64,000 bases of DNA from Desulfuromonadaceae bacterium (GCA_028687585.1 JAQTZV010000004.1:62001-126000), one strand, 5' to 3'. Counted from the stretch's first letter, positions 25,929-36,926 are shown. A program made the numbers and translations. Notes: a model not told the origin generated them from the sequence alone.

Positions 25929-28111
25929 TCCGGCAGAGCAGCAATAGTATGCAGAGGATCACCCTTGCTCTTGCCTGGGGTATTTCTCTGCTGATTGCAC
26001 TGTTGGCTCCGAGTACCTTTTTTCTGGTTTCCTACCAAAGCCTGCAGAATTCACTCAAGTCTCAGACTGAACTCACTGTCTACGCCGTGAATGATATCAT
26101 TGTTTCTAATCCGAAAATGTGGCGTTTCGCAGAGATCAGACTCTCGGAACTGCTGGAACGGCCGGCATTCGACCGTGTGCCGCAGGCCGTGAAATTGCTG
26201 GACGATACGGGTGAAGAGGTTGCAAAAAACCGCACACCCCTGGCTACGCCGCGAATATCTCATATTCACGAAATCCATGATGCCGGTACCGTTGTGGGGC
26301 GTGTCGTGGTAGCCCGTTCACTCCGGCCATTGCTGAAAAATACCGCTCTGGTCGCTCTTGGTTCAATCCTATGCGGGGCGCTCCTGTTTTACTTTTTCCG
26401 GAAATTACCGATAGAGGCCATCAATACGGCGTTTAAGACTCTGGAAGATAGTGAAAATAAATATCGTTCGCTCTATGAAACCATGAAAGAGGGAATGGCG
26501 CTGCACCAAGTGGTTCTTGACGGAGACGGAAAGATCTCCTCTCTTACCGTTATTAACGCCAATCCAAGTTGCGCGGCCATGTTCGACGGTGACCTGGACA
26601 GTGTTATCGGCAAAGACAGTTTTGAGTTGTTTGGCGATACCTTCAGAGAGTTTTTGCTGGAAATGCGTGCGGTAGTCGAGCATGGCGATGCCATTTCGTT
26701 TGAAATCTGCCTGCCGGGGACCGATTATTACTACAATGTCCAGACCTTTTCCCCCGACACGGGGCTCATCGCAACCCTGTTCGAAGACATTACAGAAACG
26801 AGAAAATCGGAACAGCAAATTCAGAAAATGGCGTATTTCGATACCCTGACGGGATTGCCAAACCGGGCACTTTTCTATGATCGGATAAACCAGGGTATTG
26901 CACTTGCCAGTAGAGACAAAAGTGGACTTGCGGTGCTTTTTCTCGACCTGGATCGCTTCAAGAACATCAACGACACACTGGGGCACTCAGTCGGGGATCA
27001 GCTTCTCATCGAAGTGGCAGAGCGCCTGAACCGGCATATCCGTACCAGCGACACACTTGCCCGTCTGGGTGGCGACGAATTTGTCGCAGTAATCAATCAA
27101 CTAAGTGATCAATTTAACGCAACAATCGTTGCCAGGAATCTGATTGAATCACTTCACGCCTCCTTCTCAATTATGGGAAAAGAGCTGCATATTACCGGAA
27201 GCATCGGTATCGCACTGTTTCCTGATGATGGCAACGATGCAGAAACTCTCGTCAAACATGCCGACATGGCGATGTATACTTCCAAGGAAACCGGTCGCAA
27301 TGCGTTTAATTTCTTCTCCCCGATAATGAACCAGAAAGCACTTATGCGCATGGAAATTGAGACGGCTTTGCGCCTTGCCATGGAACGGAAAGAGTTCTTT
27401 ATCGAACTGCAACCGATCATGTGTGCCGATTCCCTGACCATTACCGCTGCTGAAGCGCTTGTTCGCTGGAACCACCCGACCCGCGGCAGGATTCCGCCCA
27501 ATGATTTTATTCCGCTTGCTGAAGAAATGGGGCTGATTCTTCCCCTCGGAGAGTGGGTGCTGCGAACCGTCTGCACCATGGTAAAGTCCTGGAGTGATGC
27601 CGGTCTCCCGGCGATCAGATATTGTGTTAATGTTTCAAGTCTGCAGATAGAACAGCAGAACTTCCCGGAATTGGTGCATACGATTCTGAAAGAATCGGGC
27701 GCAAACCCTGCGCAGCTTGAGATCGAACTAACCGAAAGCTGTCTGGTCACAAACTTCGGTGGCAGCATCCCTGATATATTCGGCATGAGAGCGTGGGGTA
27801 TCGCCATTTCTATTGACGACTTCGGCACCGGCTATTCATCTCTGGGCTATATTAAAACACTTCCGATTGATCACATTAAAATAGACCGGTCATTTGTCTC
27901 TGACATCAGTACTAATTTTCAAGATCAGGCGATTGTTGAAGCAATTATTGCCATGTCACAAAAACTCGGCATCAAGAATATTGCTGAAGGGGTCGAGACA
28001 TCTGAGCAGCTTGAATTTCTGCAGGAACAGGGGTGTGACGAAATTCAAGGGTATTATTTCCATAAGCCCCTTTCATTGGAGGCATTCGAGACGTTACTGC
28101 GGAGTCAGTAA
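25925..28111 (+). CDS. membrane GGDEF-EAL protein (cyclic-di-GMP turnover)
   Basis: A membrane protein of 728 residues that may make and/or break cyclic-di-GMP. TM1 is at about 12-38, a short periplasmic domain at about 40-135, TM2 at about 140-158, then PAS at about 180-300 and GGDEF with intact GGDEF at 382-386. EAL follows with E510-A-L in AEALVRWNHP, plus IELTES and DDFGTGYSSLGYIK. Both catalytic signatures are intact, so the net activity cannot be told. It is translationally coupled to the PstS-like protein, whose liganded state could be read by the periplasmic domain. Confidence 0.92.
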   Translation: MIRQSSNSMQRITLALAWGISLLIALLAPSTFFLVSYQSLQNSLKSQTELTVYAVNDIIVSNPKMWRFAEIRLSELLERPAFDRVPQAVKLLDDTGEEVAKNRTPLATPRISHIHEIHDAGTVVGRVVVARSLRPLLKNTALVALGSILCGALLFYFFRKLPIEAINTAFKTLEDSENKYRSLYETMKEGMALHQVVLDGDGKISSLTVINANPSCAAMFDGDLDSVIGKDSFELFGDTFREFLLEMRAVVEHGDAISFEICLPGTDYYYNVQTFSPDTGLIATLFEDITETRKSEQQIQKMAYFDTLTGLPNRALFYDRINQGIALASRDKSGLAVLFLDLDRFKNINDTLGHSVGDQLLIEVAERLNRHIRTSDTLARLGGDEFVAVINQLSDQFNATIVARNLIESLHASFSIMGKELHITGSIGIALFPDDGNDAETLVKHADMAMYTSKETGRNAFNFFSPIMNQKALMRMEIETALRLAMERKEFFIELQPIMCADSLTITAAEALVRWNHPTRGRIPPNDFIPLAEEMGLILPLGEWVLRTVCTMVKSWSDAGLPAIRYCVNVSSLQIEQQNFPELVHTILKESGANPAQLEIELTESCLVTNFGGSIPDIFGMRAWGIAISIDDFGTGYSSLGYIKTLPIDHIKIDRSFVSDISTNFQDQAIVEAIIAMSQKLGIKNIAEGVETSEQLEFLQEQGCDEIQGYYFHKPLSLEAFETLLRSQ

Positions 28112-28312
28112 TACCGACTCCAGATCAAAGCCCCATCTTCGTTGGCGCGTCTTCGGCTCCTCAACTCTCTCTCACTCTATCTCTCTCCCGGAGGGAGAGA
28201 GCAACCTGTTTACCCTCTCCCTCCGGGAGAGGGTGGCCGAAGGCCGGGTGAGGGCCTTCGTCGCCTCACTCCTCGCCGCCTTGATGGCATCTTTGATTTG
28301 GAATCGGTATAA
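28110..28312. repeat. intergenic palindrome with a nested second repeat
   Basis: The outer parts (ATACCGACTCCAGATCAAAG and CTTTGATTTGGAATCGGTAT, with CGTTGGCGCGTCTTCGGCTC and CTCGCCGCCTTGATGGCATC) match the elements at 10141 and 21748. The middle is replaced at about 28165-28255 by a different palindromic repeat built from CTCTCCCTCCGGGAGAGGG and GGCCGAAGGCCGGGTGAGGG. It looks like one repeat inserted into, or recombined with, another. Confidence 0.75.
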
Positions 28313-28319
28313 TACGTAC

Positions 28320-28356
28320 AAAAGGGGCGTCTCCTATTCGCGGAGAGCGCCCCTTT
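28320..28356 (-). terminator. terminator after nifHDK
   Basis: On the - strand the stem AAAGGGGCGCTCTCC/GGAGACGCCCCTTTT, with one mismatch and a short loop, ends in a T-run. It lies 32 bases beyond the nifK stop codon. The structure is nearly symmetric and could also stop + strand transcripts from the GGDEF-EAL gene. Confidence 0.8.
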
Positions 28357-28387
28357 ATCATCTGTGTGCGACAGTGTTGTTTATCGA

Positions 28388-29857
28388 TTAGCGCATCAAT
28401 TCAAACTGCCGGTCCTCACATGTCTCATCCTTGATATCGATAAACTTGTTGCAGATCTCCGTCACCATATTGACCATACCCTGATAGCCGATCAGCGGGT
28501 AGCGGTGCTTGTTGACCCGGTCGAATACCGGAAAGCCAAAGCGGAACAGCGGTACCTTGGCGTCGCGGGCGGCAAATTTACCGTGGCTGTCGCCGATGAC
28601 GGCATCGACCGGATCGGTCATCAGCAGGCTGCGCAGGTGCCACAAGTCCTTGTTCATGTGGATTTTGCCCTCCTTGCCGTACATGGAGGTGTCGAGCAGC
28701 GCCTGAAGTTCCTTCTCAACCTTTTTGCTGCCGCGGCTGCAGAGAATATGATACGGAACTGCACCCATCTCCAGCAGGAAGGAAACATACCCCATCAGAT
28801 AATCCGGGTCACCGTAGACGGCAAACTTTTTGCCGTGCATGTACTGGTGCGAGTCGGTAACGGCATCCACTGCCCGGCCGCGCTCGTTTTTCAGTGAAGC
28901 CGGAACTTCCTTGCCGAACAGTTCGGCGACTTTCATGACGAAATCATCCGTCTTTACGATACCGATCGGCATCGGCATGGAGACATGTTTGCCGGAGTAA
29001 TTGTCCTTGATCCAGCCGAAGGTCTTCGGCGTCGCGTACGGGCCGATGGCGATGGTGGCCTTGCCGTTGATCGAATCGGCGGCGTCTTCCAGCTTGGTGC
29101 CGCCGGCATAGATATGATACGTGCCGTCTGCGGGTGAATCAAAGGTGTCGGAAATGTCTGCCAGCATCGTGAACGGAATACCGAATTCCTTCAGGATGCG
29201 CTTGTACTCGCGATAGTCACCGGTATTGAAGTCACAGCCGGGGATCAGGTTCAACTTGCCGGTACAGCGCCCCTCGATCTGTTTCCCCTCGGTGAGGGTC
29301 TGCAGGATAGAAACCAGCATCGAGTCGTAGCCGTAGATATGAGTGCCGCTGAAGCTGGGGGTGTTGGCATAGGGGAGCGGCAACTCTTTTGGCACGCAGT
29401 TTTTATTCTTGGCATTTTTGATGAAAGCGGTCAGGTCATCCCCGATAACTTCCGGCATACAGGAGGTGAAGATCGCAATCATTTTTGGCTTGTAGATGGC
29501 ATAGGCGTTCTCCAGCCCTTCGTGGAGGTTGTTCTGGCCGCCGAACACCGCGCCGTCCTCGGTCATTGAATCGGACACCGCCGGAGCAGGTTCGCGGAAA
29601 TGACGGTTCAGGGTCGAGCGGTAGTAGGAAGCACACCCCTGGGAGCCGTGCACAAAGGGAAGCGTCCCTTCAAAACCGTGGGCAGCCAACTGGGCGCCCA
29701 GCGGCTGACAGGCGTGAACCGGGTTGATCACCAGCGCCTGGCGGGCAAAGTTCTTCTCTTTATATTCCACGGTGTTGATCCAATTCTGGACTTTTTCAAT
29801 TTCTTCAGGTGTGGTTTCGACAATTTTTTTGACTTCAAGTCCTAGTAAGTTTGACAT
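28388..29857 (-). CDS. nifK: nitrogenase MoFe protein beta subunit
   Basis: The beta chain of the molybdenum nitrogenase, 489 residues, which forms an alpha2-beta2 tetramer with NifD in the cytoplasm. The three cysteine segments that ligate the P-cluster are present: INPVHACQPLGA, VHGSQGCASYYR and FTSCMPEVIGDD. The N-terminus is short compared with the longer NifK proteins of Proteobacteria such as Azotobacter. The ATG follows AAAAGGAG. It is the third gene of nifHDK, separated from nifD by a 154-base gap that holds a REP-like palindrome. Confidence 0.97.
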   Translation of the reverse strand: MSNLLGLEVKKIVETTPEEIEKVQNWINTVEYKEKNFARQALVINPVHACQPLGAQLAAHGFEGTLPFVHGSQGCASYYRSTLNRHFREPAPAVSDSMTEDGAVFGGQNNLHEGLENAYAIYKPKMIAIFTSCMPEVIGDDLTAFIKNAKNKNCVPKELPLPYANTPSFSGTHIYGYDSMLVSILQTLTEGKQIEGRCTGKLNLIPGCDFNTGDYREYKRILKEFGIPFTMLADISDTFDSPADGTYHIYAGGTKLEDAADSINGKATIAIGPYATPKTFGWIKDNYSGKHVSMPMPIGIVKTDDFVMKVAELFGKEVPASLKNERGRAVDAVTDSHQYMHGKKFAVYGDPDYLMGYVSFLLEMGAVPYHILCSRGSKKVEKELQALLDTSMYGKEGKIHMNKDLWHLRSLLMTDPVDAVIGDSHGKFAARDAKVPLFRFGFPVFDRVNKHRYPLIGYQGMVNMVTEICNKFIDIKDETCEDRQFELMR

Positions 29858-29913
29858 GGTGTACTCCTTTTGGCCGCCCGGAACTCATCTGTTCACGTAG
29901 CGGGAATTGTTTC

Positions 29914-30008
29914 GTAGGGGCGAATCTTGTATTCGCCCGTTGTTGCTTGTATTCGCCCGATGTTGCAATTTGCCGCATTGTCGGGCGATCACAAGGATCG
30001 CCCCTACA
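29914..30008. repeat. REP-like palindrome between nifD and nifK
   Basis: It starts GTAGGGGCGAATCTTGTATT and ends AAGGATCGCCCCTAC, with an internal TGCAATTTGCCGCATTGTCG. Ends and internal block match the element at 31490. A duplicated TTGTATTCGCCCG unit makes this copy slightly different. It fills most of the nifD-nifK gap. Confidence 0.85.
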
Positions 30009-30011
30009 TTG

Positions 30012-31457
30012 TCAAAACGGCGCCTTCACCAGTTTCCACGTCGGGCTGTTGATTGCCATGTCCACGTCGCGGGCAAAGACCTCGAAGCCCTTGTAGCCGT
30101 GGTAAGGGCCGGAATAGTCCCAGCTGTGCATCTGGCGGAACGGAATACCCATCTTCTGGAACACATATTTTTCTTTGATACCGGAACCGATCAGGTCAGG
30201 CTTCAAGGCATCGGCAAACTTCTCGAACTCGTACTCGGACGGGTCATCGTAGACTACCGTGGCATCGGGCATTTCTGGAGCTGTGCGGTCGTAGTCATCG
30301 TTGTGGGCAAATTCATATCCGGAACCGACACAGTCCATGCCCAGATCTTCATAGGCGCCGATCGTGTGGCGAGGGCGGAGGCCGCCCACCAGCAGCATGA
30401 CCTTCTTGCCGTCCAGGCGCGGTTTGTACTCTTCAACGATCGCCTGCATGATCGGATCGTACTTGGCGATCACCGCTTCCACCTTGGCCTTGATGTTGTC
30501 GTCGAACAGCTCGGCAAGTTTGCGCAGGCTCTCCCTGATCTTGGTCGGGCCGAAGAAGTTGAGCTCAATCCACGGAATGCCGTATTTCTCTTCCATCACC
30601 TTGCACATATAGTTCATGGAACGGTAGCAGTGGATGACGTTGAGCTTGACCGTGTGGGTGGCGGCGATTTTTTCAAGTTCGCCATCGCCGGTCCAGACCG
30701 ACTTGACATTGAATCCGCACTCTTCCAGCAGCGGCTTGGTTGACCAGGCGTCGCCACCGATATTGTATTCACCGATCAGGGAGATGTCGTAAGGGCTTTC
30801 CGGTTCAGCGAACTCGCGGGTTCCAATGATATAGTCGCGGATAGTATCATTGGAGATGTGGTGTCCCAATGACTGGGAAACGCCGCGGAATCCTTCGCAA
30901 CTGCACGGGACAACCGGAATGTCCAGCTCTTTGGCGCTGGCTTTGGCAACGGAGTTGATATCGTCACCGATCAGACCGACCGGGCATTCGGACAGTACCG
31001 AGATCCCCTTGGCCAGCGGAAACAGCTCATGCGCTTCCTGCAAAAGCGTTTTAAGCTTTTTGTCGCCGCCGTAGACAATATCTTTTTCCTGAAAATCGGA
31101 GGTAAACTGCATGGCGAAGTTGGTAACACCGGTGATGCCGCTCATCATGTTACGGCGCGTACCCCATGAATACCAGCCGCAGCCGACCGGGCCGTGGGAG
31201 ACATGCACCATGTCGCGGATCGGGCCCCAGACAACTCCTTTGGCTCCCGCATAGGCGCAGCCACGGGCGCTCATCACGCCGGGGACGGTTTTTTTGTTGG
31301 ACTTGACGCATGCGGAGCCGGATCCCTGATCATTGGCGGCAAGGTGCGGGGCACGCTTCTTTCTGGCTTTTTCCGGATATACCGACAGGGTCTTGGCGAT
31401 CAAGGCCTCTGTTGATTCTTTGGTGATACCTTCTATTTTGCGTATGTTGTCTGACAT
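30012..31457 (-). CDS. nifD: nitrogenase MoFe protein alpha subunit
   Basis: The alpha chain of molybdenum nitrogenase, 481 residues, which holds the FeMo-cofactor. P-cluster cysteines are in [27 protein letters not shown] and [12 protein letters not shown]. The cofactor-binding Cys lies in the segment [20 protein letters not shown], before or within the expected region, and the cofactor His is in [17 protein letters not shown]. The sequence belongs to the Mo type and not to the vanadium or iron-only types. AAGGAG precedes the ATG. It is the second gene of nifHDK and ends four bases beyond a REP-like palindrome. Confidence 0.97.
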   Translation of the reverse strand: MSDNIRKIEGITKESTEALIAKTLSVYPEKARKKRAPHLAANDQGSGSACVKSNKKTVPGVMSARGCAYAGAKGVVWGPIRDMVHVSHGPVGCGWYSWGTRRNMMSGITGVTNFAMQFTSDFQEKDIVYGGDKKLKTLLQEAHELFPLAKGISVLSECPVGLIGDDINSVAKASAKELDIPVVPCSCEGFRGVSQSLGHHISNDTIRDYIIGTREFAEPESPYDISLIGEYNIGGDAWSTKPLLEECGFNVKSVWTGDGELEKIAATHTVKLNVIHCYRSMNYMCKVMEEKYGIPWIELNFFGPTKIRESLRKLAELFDDNIKAKVEAVIAKYDPIMQAIVEEYKPRLDGKKVMLLVGGLRPRHTIGAYEDLGMDCVGSGYEFAHNDDYDRTAPEMPDATVVYDDPSEYEFEKFADALKPDLIGSGIKEKYVFQKMGIPFRQMHSWDYSGPYHGYKGFEVFARDVDMAINSPTWKLVKAPF

Positions 31458-31489
31458 AATATGTCTCCTTGAAAATATGTATGGATTCC

Positions 31490-31581
31490 GTAGGGGCGAA
31501 TTTTGTATTCGCCCGATGCTGCAATTTGCCGCGTTGTTGGGCGATCACAAATCTGGGCGAACACAAGGTCTCGCCCCTACA
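31490..31581. repeat. REP-like palindrome between nifH and nifD
   Basis: It starts GTAGGGGCGAATTTTGTATT and ends GGTCTCGCCCCTAC, with an internal TGCAATTTGCCGCGTTGTTG, closely matching the element between nifD and nifK. It occupies most of the 130-base gap. In the transcript it would form a long hairpin just after nifH. Confidence 0.85.
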
Positions 31582-31587
31582 ACCATT

Positions 31588-32472
<885 letters not shown>

Positions 32473-32570
32473 TCATCTGTGGCCCGTTGGGGTTTTAGTA
32501 AGTTGGAAAATTTCTGCGGATCGTTGCAGAAACTTTCGTGAACGAACTATGTTGTTTTGTTTGGGGGCAA

Positions 32571-32606
32571 CAAAAAAGGCGCCCCATTGCGTGAATGGAG
32601 GCGCCT
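32571..32606 (-). terminator. leader terminator upstream of nifH1
   Basis: In the nifH direction the stem GGCGCCTCCATT/AATGGGGCGCC (one mismatch, five-base loop) is followed by TTTTTTG. It lies about 50-85 bases after the predicted transcription start and 120 bases before the ATG, so transcription must read through it. It could alternatively stop a transcript from modC, but the promoter lies between modC and this site. Confidence 0.85.
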
Positions 32607-32667
32607 TTGCCTGGTAATGATTTCAGCCGTATCTGATGAAGCGGTAATGGTATCTGTTTATCCTAAA

Positions 32668-32683
32668 GCATTTGCCGTGCCAA
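32668..32683 (-). promoter_or_regulatory. nifH: sigma-54 promoter of nifHDK
   Basis: On the - strand TTGGCACGGCAAATGC gives the GG-N10-GC spacing with a perfect TTGGCACG -24 element and ATGCT at -12. It is the best sigma-54 match in the window. The predicted start is near 32656, leaving a leader of about 205 bases. Confidence 0.85.
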
Positions 32684-32803
32684 GATTGATAAATATAGTA
32701 ATAACAGTCTGTTGGTGCGAAATGTGTAAAAATGAGGCGGGCAAAAGGGTGGTCTGTCGGGTAGGTGAAGCGCCAGCATTGCAGGCAGATGCTAAAAAAA
32801 TAA

Positions 32804-33862
32804 TCAGCCGGGCAGGATGCGAAATGCCGAAGCCTTGACGGCGGCAAAAACGGTGCTCCCCGGAATGATGCCCAGCTCGTTGACCGCGTCCTGAACGACC
32901 TCCGAAATCAGTGTATTTCCGGCACAGTCGAGTTCCACACCGATTCTCCTCCCCGTATTGAACAGGGAGCGAACCGTACATTGCAGGAGATTTCGGGCGC
33001 TGATGGCTTCCGGGTGCTGCTTGAAGAGAATGATATCTTTGGAAGAGAGCTCTGCCATGGAGTGGTCACGGTCCGAGGCGGCTGAAAGCAGCAGGCGCGC
33101 GGCTCCCCAGGGATAGGCGTAGAGGCTGCCGTTATCAGATGCGCGCCCCAGATTCAGCAGGTTGATATACCCCACCTGGCTGCTTCCCATACGGTCTCTA
33201 GCCAATTGTTCGCTGGTGGTCTGTCCGACCATGGCCCCCTTGTCAAATGCCAGGACCGTATCGGTCATGAGGCGCATTTCAACCAGGGAATGGGAGATAA
33301 ACAGATAGGGAATGCCAAACTCGCTGCTGACGCTTTTCAGGTAGGGAATGATCTGGAAGCGGAGCGTATCGTCCAGAGCGGAGAGCGGTTCATCCATCAG
33401 CAACAGGCGGGGGTTGGCGAGAATCGCGCGGCCGAGGGAAACCCGCTGTTGCTGGCCACCGGAAAGCGTGGTGATGTCCCGCTCCAGCAGGTCATCCAAC
33501 TGCAGCACTGCAACCAGTGTGTCGAGGTGGATTGAGCGTTGGTCAACCTGGCAGCGGCGGTAGCCATACAGCAGGTTGTTTCGGACATTCATGTGGGGAA
33601 ACAGGGAATGCTGCTGGAATACCATGGCAATGCGGCGCTGATCGGGGCGCACGTTGATCTTTCGGGAAGTGGAAAAGAGCGTATCGCCATTCAGGAGTAT
33701 CTCGCCGGCATCAGGCTTCAGAAACCCGGCCAACATACCGACAAGAGTTGATTTGCCGCTGCCGGATGGTCCGAAAACTCCGACCCGGTCGCCGCTCAGA
33801 GAGACATCTGCAGCGAGGTGGAATCCAGGGAAATTTTTCTGTACGTTCAGTGTAAGGTGCAT
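32804..33862 (-). CDS. modC: molybdate ABC transporter ATP-binding protein
   Basis: The ATPase of the molybdate importer, 352 residues. It has Walker A GPSGSGKST, the signature LSGGQQQRVSLGRAI, Walker B LLLMDEPLSALD and the His-loop FISHS. A C-terminal TOBE-type molybdate-binding domain follows at about 285-350 (TVFAAVKASAFRIL). The start MHLTLNVQ at 33862 is one base beyond the modB stop, so a tightly packed operon is clear; the longer open frame would run into modB. Molybdenum is needed for FeMo-cofactor, which fits the position between two nifH genes. Confidence 0.95.
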   Translation of the reverse strand: MHLTLNVQKNFPGFHLAADVSLSGDRVGVFGPSGSGKSTLVGMLAGFLKPDAGEILLNGDTLFSTSRKINVRPDQRRIAMVFQQHSLFPHMNVRNNLLYGYRRCQVDQRSIHLDTLVAVLQLDDLLERDITTLSGGQQQRVSLGRAILANPRLLLMDEPLSALDDTLRFQIIPYLKSVSSEFGIPYLFISHSLVEMRLMTDTVLAFDKGAMVGQTTSEQLARDRMGSSQVGYINLLNLGRASDNGSLYAYPWGAARLLLSAASDRDHSMAELSSKDIILFKQHPEAISARNLLQCTVRSLFNTGRRIGVELDCAGNTLISEVVQDAVNELGIIPGSTVFAAVKASAFRILPG

Positions 33863-33863
33863 A

Positions 33864-34544
33864 TCAGGAACGTTTCCCGTTATCCGCACGCCAGGCGTAC
33901 AGCGCAAGGAGGGTAAGGAATGAAAACAGGAGCATGATTGCCGCCATGCGGTGGGCTGAGGCATATTCCAGCGCTTCAACATGGTCGTAGATCTGTACCG
34001 ATGCCACCCGGGTGACACCGGGAATGTTTCCGCCGATCATCAGCACCACGCCAAATTCGCCAACGGTGTGGGCAAAGGTCAGGATGGAGGCGGTCATAAA
34101 GCCGCGTCGCGAGAGCGGCAGTACGACGGAAAAAAAAGCGTCGAGCCGGGAAGCACCCAGAGTGGCGGCTACTTCCAAGGGTCGGTCACCGATGGACTCA
34201 AATACATTCTGCAGTGGCTGTACCATGAACGGTAGCGAGTAAAAGACGGATGCCAGCGCCAGTCCCCAAAAGGTAAACGGCAGATTGCCGAGCCCCAGCG
34301 CTCTAGTCAGATGGCCGACCGGGCCATTCGGACCCATGGCGAGCAGCAGGTAAAAGCCCAGCACTGAAGGGGGGAGCACCAGCGGCAGTGCCACGACGGC
34401 ACCGATCATCCCTTTCAGCCGTGATCGGGATCGGGCCAGCCACCAGGCAACCGGCGTTCCCACTAACAGCAGGATTACCGTCACAACGGTTGCCAGTCGT
34501 ACGGTCAGCCAGATCGCCTGCAGATCACTTTCTGTCAAAATCAT
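33864..34544 (-). CDS. modB: molybdate ABC transporter permease
   Basis: An inner-membrane permease of 226 residues with about five to six membrane segments. The first is VRLATVVTVILLLVGTPVAW, and the EAA-type loop that docks to the ATPase is PLEVAATLGASRLDAFFSVV, followed by HTVGEFGVVLMIGGNIPG, the usual ModB end motif. Length and motifs match ModB. The start at MILTESD (34544) leaves four bases after the modA stop. It forms a complete modABC set with its neighbours. Confidence 0.95.
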   Translation of the reverse strand: MILTESDLQAIWLTVRLATVVTVILLLVGTPVAWWLARSRSRLKGMIGAVVALPLVLPPSVLGFYLLLAMGPNGPVGHLTRALGLGNLPFTFWGLALASVFYSLPFMVQPLQNVFESIGDRPLEVAATLGASRLDAFFSVVLPLSRRGFMTASILTFAHTVGEFGVVLMIGGNIPGVTRVASVQIYDHVEALEYASAHRMAAIMLLFSFLTLLALYAWRADNGKRS

Positions 34545-34548
34545 TGCA

Positions 34549-35310
34549 CTATTTCTCTCCCGGCAGAACAAAGCCGTACCTGGTCATAATCCGGCGGGTC
34601 TCTTTAGATGTCATATACTGTGCAAACTGTTTTGCCAAGAGTTTATCGGCTCCATGCTTCGTAATGATGTACGCCTGCTCCAGCGGTAGATGCAGCGTGT
34701 CGGGAATCAGGTAATAGCCGCCTTTTTTGGAGAGCTCCGGGTTGAGCACCAACGAGAGCGCGATGATACCGATCTGGGCGTTACCGGTCTGCACAAACTG
34801 GGCGGTGTGCGCAATGTTTTCGCCAAATACCAGCTTGCTTTGCACCGTGTCCCACATTTTTCCTGCCCGCAGCGCTTCTTCAGCACGCTTGCCGTAGGGA
34901 GCGTGTTTCGGATTGGCAATGGCAATTTTGGTTATCCGTGGATCAGCCAGACTGGCCAACGTCATGTGTGTCGTATCCATGCTGTTGCTCCAGAGTACAA
35001 TCCGGCCGACAGCGTATGGCGTAACATCTGATGCGGCCAGACCTTTTTTTGCCAGTGCGCGAGGATAGGCGATATCAGCCGAAAAATAAAGGTCGAAGGG
35101 AGCCCCCTGCTGGATCTGGGTGAAAAATTTGCCGGAAGAACCGTAGATGACCTCTACCACAACGTCGGAATGGTTCTTGTTAAAGCCGGTAACAATCTCA
35201 TCCATGGCGAATTTGAGGTCAGCGGCGGCGGCCACGGTGATTTTTTCGGCAAGGGCATTCGTGGATAAGAAAAAGGAACAGACTATAATCAGCAGCTTGG
35301 TTAATCTCAT
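34549..35310 (-). CDS. modA: molybdate-binding periplasmic protein
   Basis: The binding protein of the molybdate importer, 253 residues. A signal peptide covers about 1-22 (LLIIVCSFFLSTNALA). The mature protein begins EKITVAAAADLKFAMDEIV and contains VIYGSSGKFFTQIQQGAPFD and DLYFSADIAYP, all typical of ModA. It would bind molybdate or tungstate. It is first in modABC. Upstream there is a -24-like TTGGCATG sequence, described separately, which may place the operon under the same sigma factor as the nif genes. Confidence 0.95.
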   Translation of the reverse strand: MRLTKLLIIVCSFFLSTNALAEKITVAAAADLKFAMDEIVTGFNKNHSDVVVEVIYGSSGKFFTQIQQGAPFDLYFSADIAYPRALAKKGLAASDVTPYAVGRIVLWSNSMDTTHMTLASLADPRITKIAIANPKHAPYGKRAEEALRAGKMWDTVQSKLVFGENIAHTAQFVQTGNAQIGIIALSLVLNPELSKKGGYYLIPDTLHLPLEQAYIITKHGADKLLAKQFAQYMTSKETRRIMTRYGFVLPGEK

Positions 35311-35375
35311 GGTTGTTTCCTTTCAAATGAAATGACAGCGAATCCGGTGTTTCAACCGCCGGTTAAATATAAAAT

Positions 35376-35391
35376 ACACAATACATGCCAA
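35376..35391 (-). promoter_or_regulatory. modA: possible sigma-54 promoter of modABC
   Basis: On the - strand TTGGCATGTATTGTGT has a good -24 box, but GT replaces GC at -12. The modA start lies 66 bases downstream. The same GTGTA form occurs at the nifH2 candidate. I see no ModE-type palindrome in the 362-base gap between modA and nifH2; apart from this site and the nifH2 terminator the gap is empty. Confidence 0.4.
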
Positions 35392-35546
35392 AAACAGGTA
35401 CCAATCTCATGCTATATTTATCCGAACGAAAAACACAATCAGCACGTTTCTTTACATGTGAGCTAAATTACGATGCAGCTGTTTGAACGTATTGCTTTGA
35501 GTTGAGGCAGGAATACGTAAAATCAAGTCATAACATAACCACTCAA

Positions 35547-35581
35547 CAAAAAGAGGGGAAAGCATTGGCTTCCCCCCTCTT
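35547..35581 (-). terminator. terminator after nifH2
   Basis: On the - strand the stem AAGAGGGGGGAAGCC/GGCTTTCCCCTCTT type hairpin with a short loop is followed by TTTTG. It lies about 90 bases after the nifH2 stop codon, so nifH2 is transcribed alone. Confidence 0.75.
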
Positions 35582-35672
35582 GTATCACTTTTTTGCCTGC
35601 AGGTAACCTGATCCCTCTCTCAAAAATCAACATTTTTTTACAATGAGAAATGGATCCGGGCAGAAATCAGTG

Positions 35673-36758
<1,086 letters not shown>

Positions 36759-36773
36759 TTACAATATTGATCT

Positions 36774-36789
36774 ACACTATCCGTGCCAA
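36774..36789 (-). promoter_or_regulatory. nifH: candidate sigma-54 promoter of nifH2
   Basis: On the - strand TTGGCACGGATAGTGT matches the -24 box fully (TTGGCACG) but has GT for GC at -12. Position relative to the leader terminator and start codon matches nifH1. Bases 36790-36926 hold nothing further that I recognise. Confidence 0.6.
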
Positions 36790-36926
36790 CAAATATGAAT
36801 TTCCATTAAACCGCATATCCACTGCTCTATGGATGTTGCCGTGTTCACATCGGCAGTAAAATTTATCGAACTACATGATCATGTTCTATGCAGAGTGACT
36901 GGAATCATGCAGGAGATTCTTCACAA

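Noticed and set aside
29907-30743. Open frame of 278 codons on the + strand
   Set aside because: It is antisense to nifD and begins inside a REP-like palindrome; no ribosome binding site or family resemblance.
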